Shown: positions 63,881 to 64,000 of the stretch, piece by piece
Numbering within the stretch: the stretch's first letter is position 1
How the letters are laid out: each line of letters starts with the position of its first letter
Assembly (NCBI RefSeq): GCF_002266435.3
Contig: NZ_CP029426.2
Span: 3,006,001 to 3,070,000 of the forward strand
Reading direction: 5' to 3'
DNA length: 64,000 nucleotides
Origin: Bradyrhizobium amphicarpaeae
GTDB taxonomy: Bacteria; Pseudomonadota; Alphaproteobacteria; Rhizobiales; Xanthobacteraceae
Program-made: the position numbers and the translations under genes
Notes under the pieces: generated by a model
Seen by the model: only the letters and a program-made list of their open reading frames with translations
Told to the model about the DNA's origin: nothing
Databases searched by the model: none

Positions 63881-64000
63881 TTCCTGCCTCGAAAGTCGAT
63901 CTCAAGTCCGTCCTGGCGACGCCCGCGCGCGTCGATAACAGCGAAGGCATGAGCTATCTGCAGTCGGTGCCGCGCCGGCTCGTGACGCTGTATCTGCCGC
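63871..64000 (+). CDS. Sugar ABC transporter permease (MalG type), N-terminal fragment
   Basis: The gene runs off the right edge; 43 codons are visible, starting at the ATG at 63871 with GGGAGAG upstream. The visible part is a hydrophilic N-terminal cytoplasmic tail (MTDLPASKVDLKSVLATPAR), and the first helix appears just to begin at LVTLYLP. Its identity as the second permease rests on position after the MalF-type permease in a CUT1 operon. Confidence 0.7.
   Translation, partial: MTDLPASKVDLKSVLATPARVDNSEGMSYLQSVPRRLVTLYLP

Overview
The window is a GC-rich, densely coded stretch of an alphaproteobacterial chromosome. It most resembles Bradyrhizobium or a close relative (Bradyrhizobiaceae). 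Supporting signs are two types of intergenic inverted-repeat element typical of that group (20635-20750 and 56981-57055), Irr/ICE-like iron boxes upstream of a TonB receptor, an IalB-family protein, DUF6894 and DUF1428 proteins, and many CoA, efflux and sugar-acid catabolic genes. No phage, insertion sequence, CRISPR array or rRNA operon was found. The only RNA gene is tRNA-Gln(CUG) at 36696-36769. The taxonomic call is inference from sequence style, not a database match.

Layout, left to right. (1) 0-6 kb: the tail of an amino-acid ABC transporter binding protein; an acyl-CoA dehydrogenase and acyl-CoA synthetase pair divergent from a Baeyer-Villiger-type monooxygenase; a lytic transglycosylase. 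(2) 6-17 kb: an accessory-looking region of small hypothetical proteins, two overlapping tiny ORFs behind a palindrome, three paralogous LuxR-type regulators, an AraC regulator and a large autotransporter with N-S/A-G-x-I repeats. (3) 17-23 kb: an AcrAB-type RND pump (permease and adaptor) with a divergent TetR gene and a perfect operator between them. (4) 23-29 kb: a GntR - aldehyde dehydrogenase - MFS - amidase operon, then an alpha/beta-hydrolase-fold protein that has lost its nucleophile. (5) 29-36 kb: MFS - guanine deaminase - membrane-anchored tandem ABM protein; a MerR regulator with a textbook 19-bp-spacer promoter driving an MDR oxidoreductase; an RNase Z-like hydrolase; a DUF3750 protein. 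(6) 36-41 kb: tRNA-Gln, DUF1428, TetR divergent from a sulfatase, IalB. (7) 41-45 kb: an MdtABC-type RND pump. (8) 45-52 kb: an iron-acquisition operon (TonB-dependent receptor - PiuC - ExbB - ExbD - TonB) behind three iron-box-like sequences. (9) 52-55 kb: a site-2 protease, a GT-C-like membrane protein and a GFA protein. (10) 55-64 kb: a sugar or sugar-acid catabolic locus, comprising two SDR dehydrogenases (one DHRS6/2-keto-3-deoxy-L-fuconate dehydrogenase-like), an IlvD/Edd dehydratase, a LacI regulator and a CUT1 sugar ABC transporter that runs off the right edge.

Most regulators sit beside the genes they probably control, and the intergenic palindromes match the regulator families: TetR/RND at 22017, MerR at 33381, TetR/sulfatase at 38016, and LacI at 59048 and 60176. 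The items most worth a second look are the LuxR/autotransporter locus, the tiny overlapping ORFs at 6839-7011, the Ser-to-Gly hydrolase, the duplicated gene junction at 63755-63880 and the membrane-anchored ABM protein coupled to guanine deaminase.
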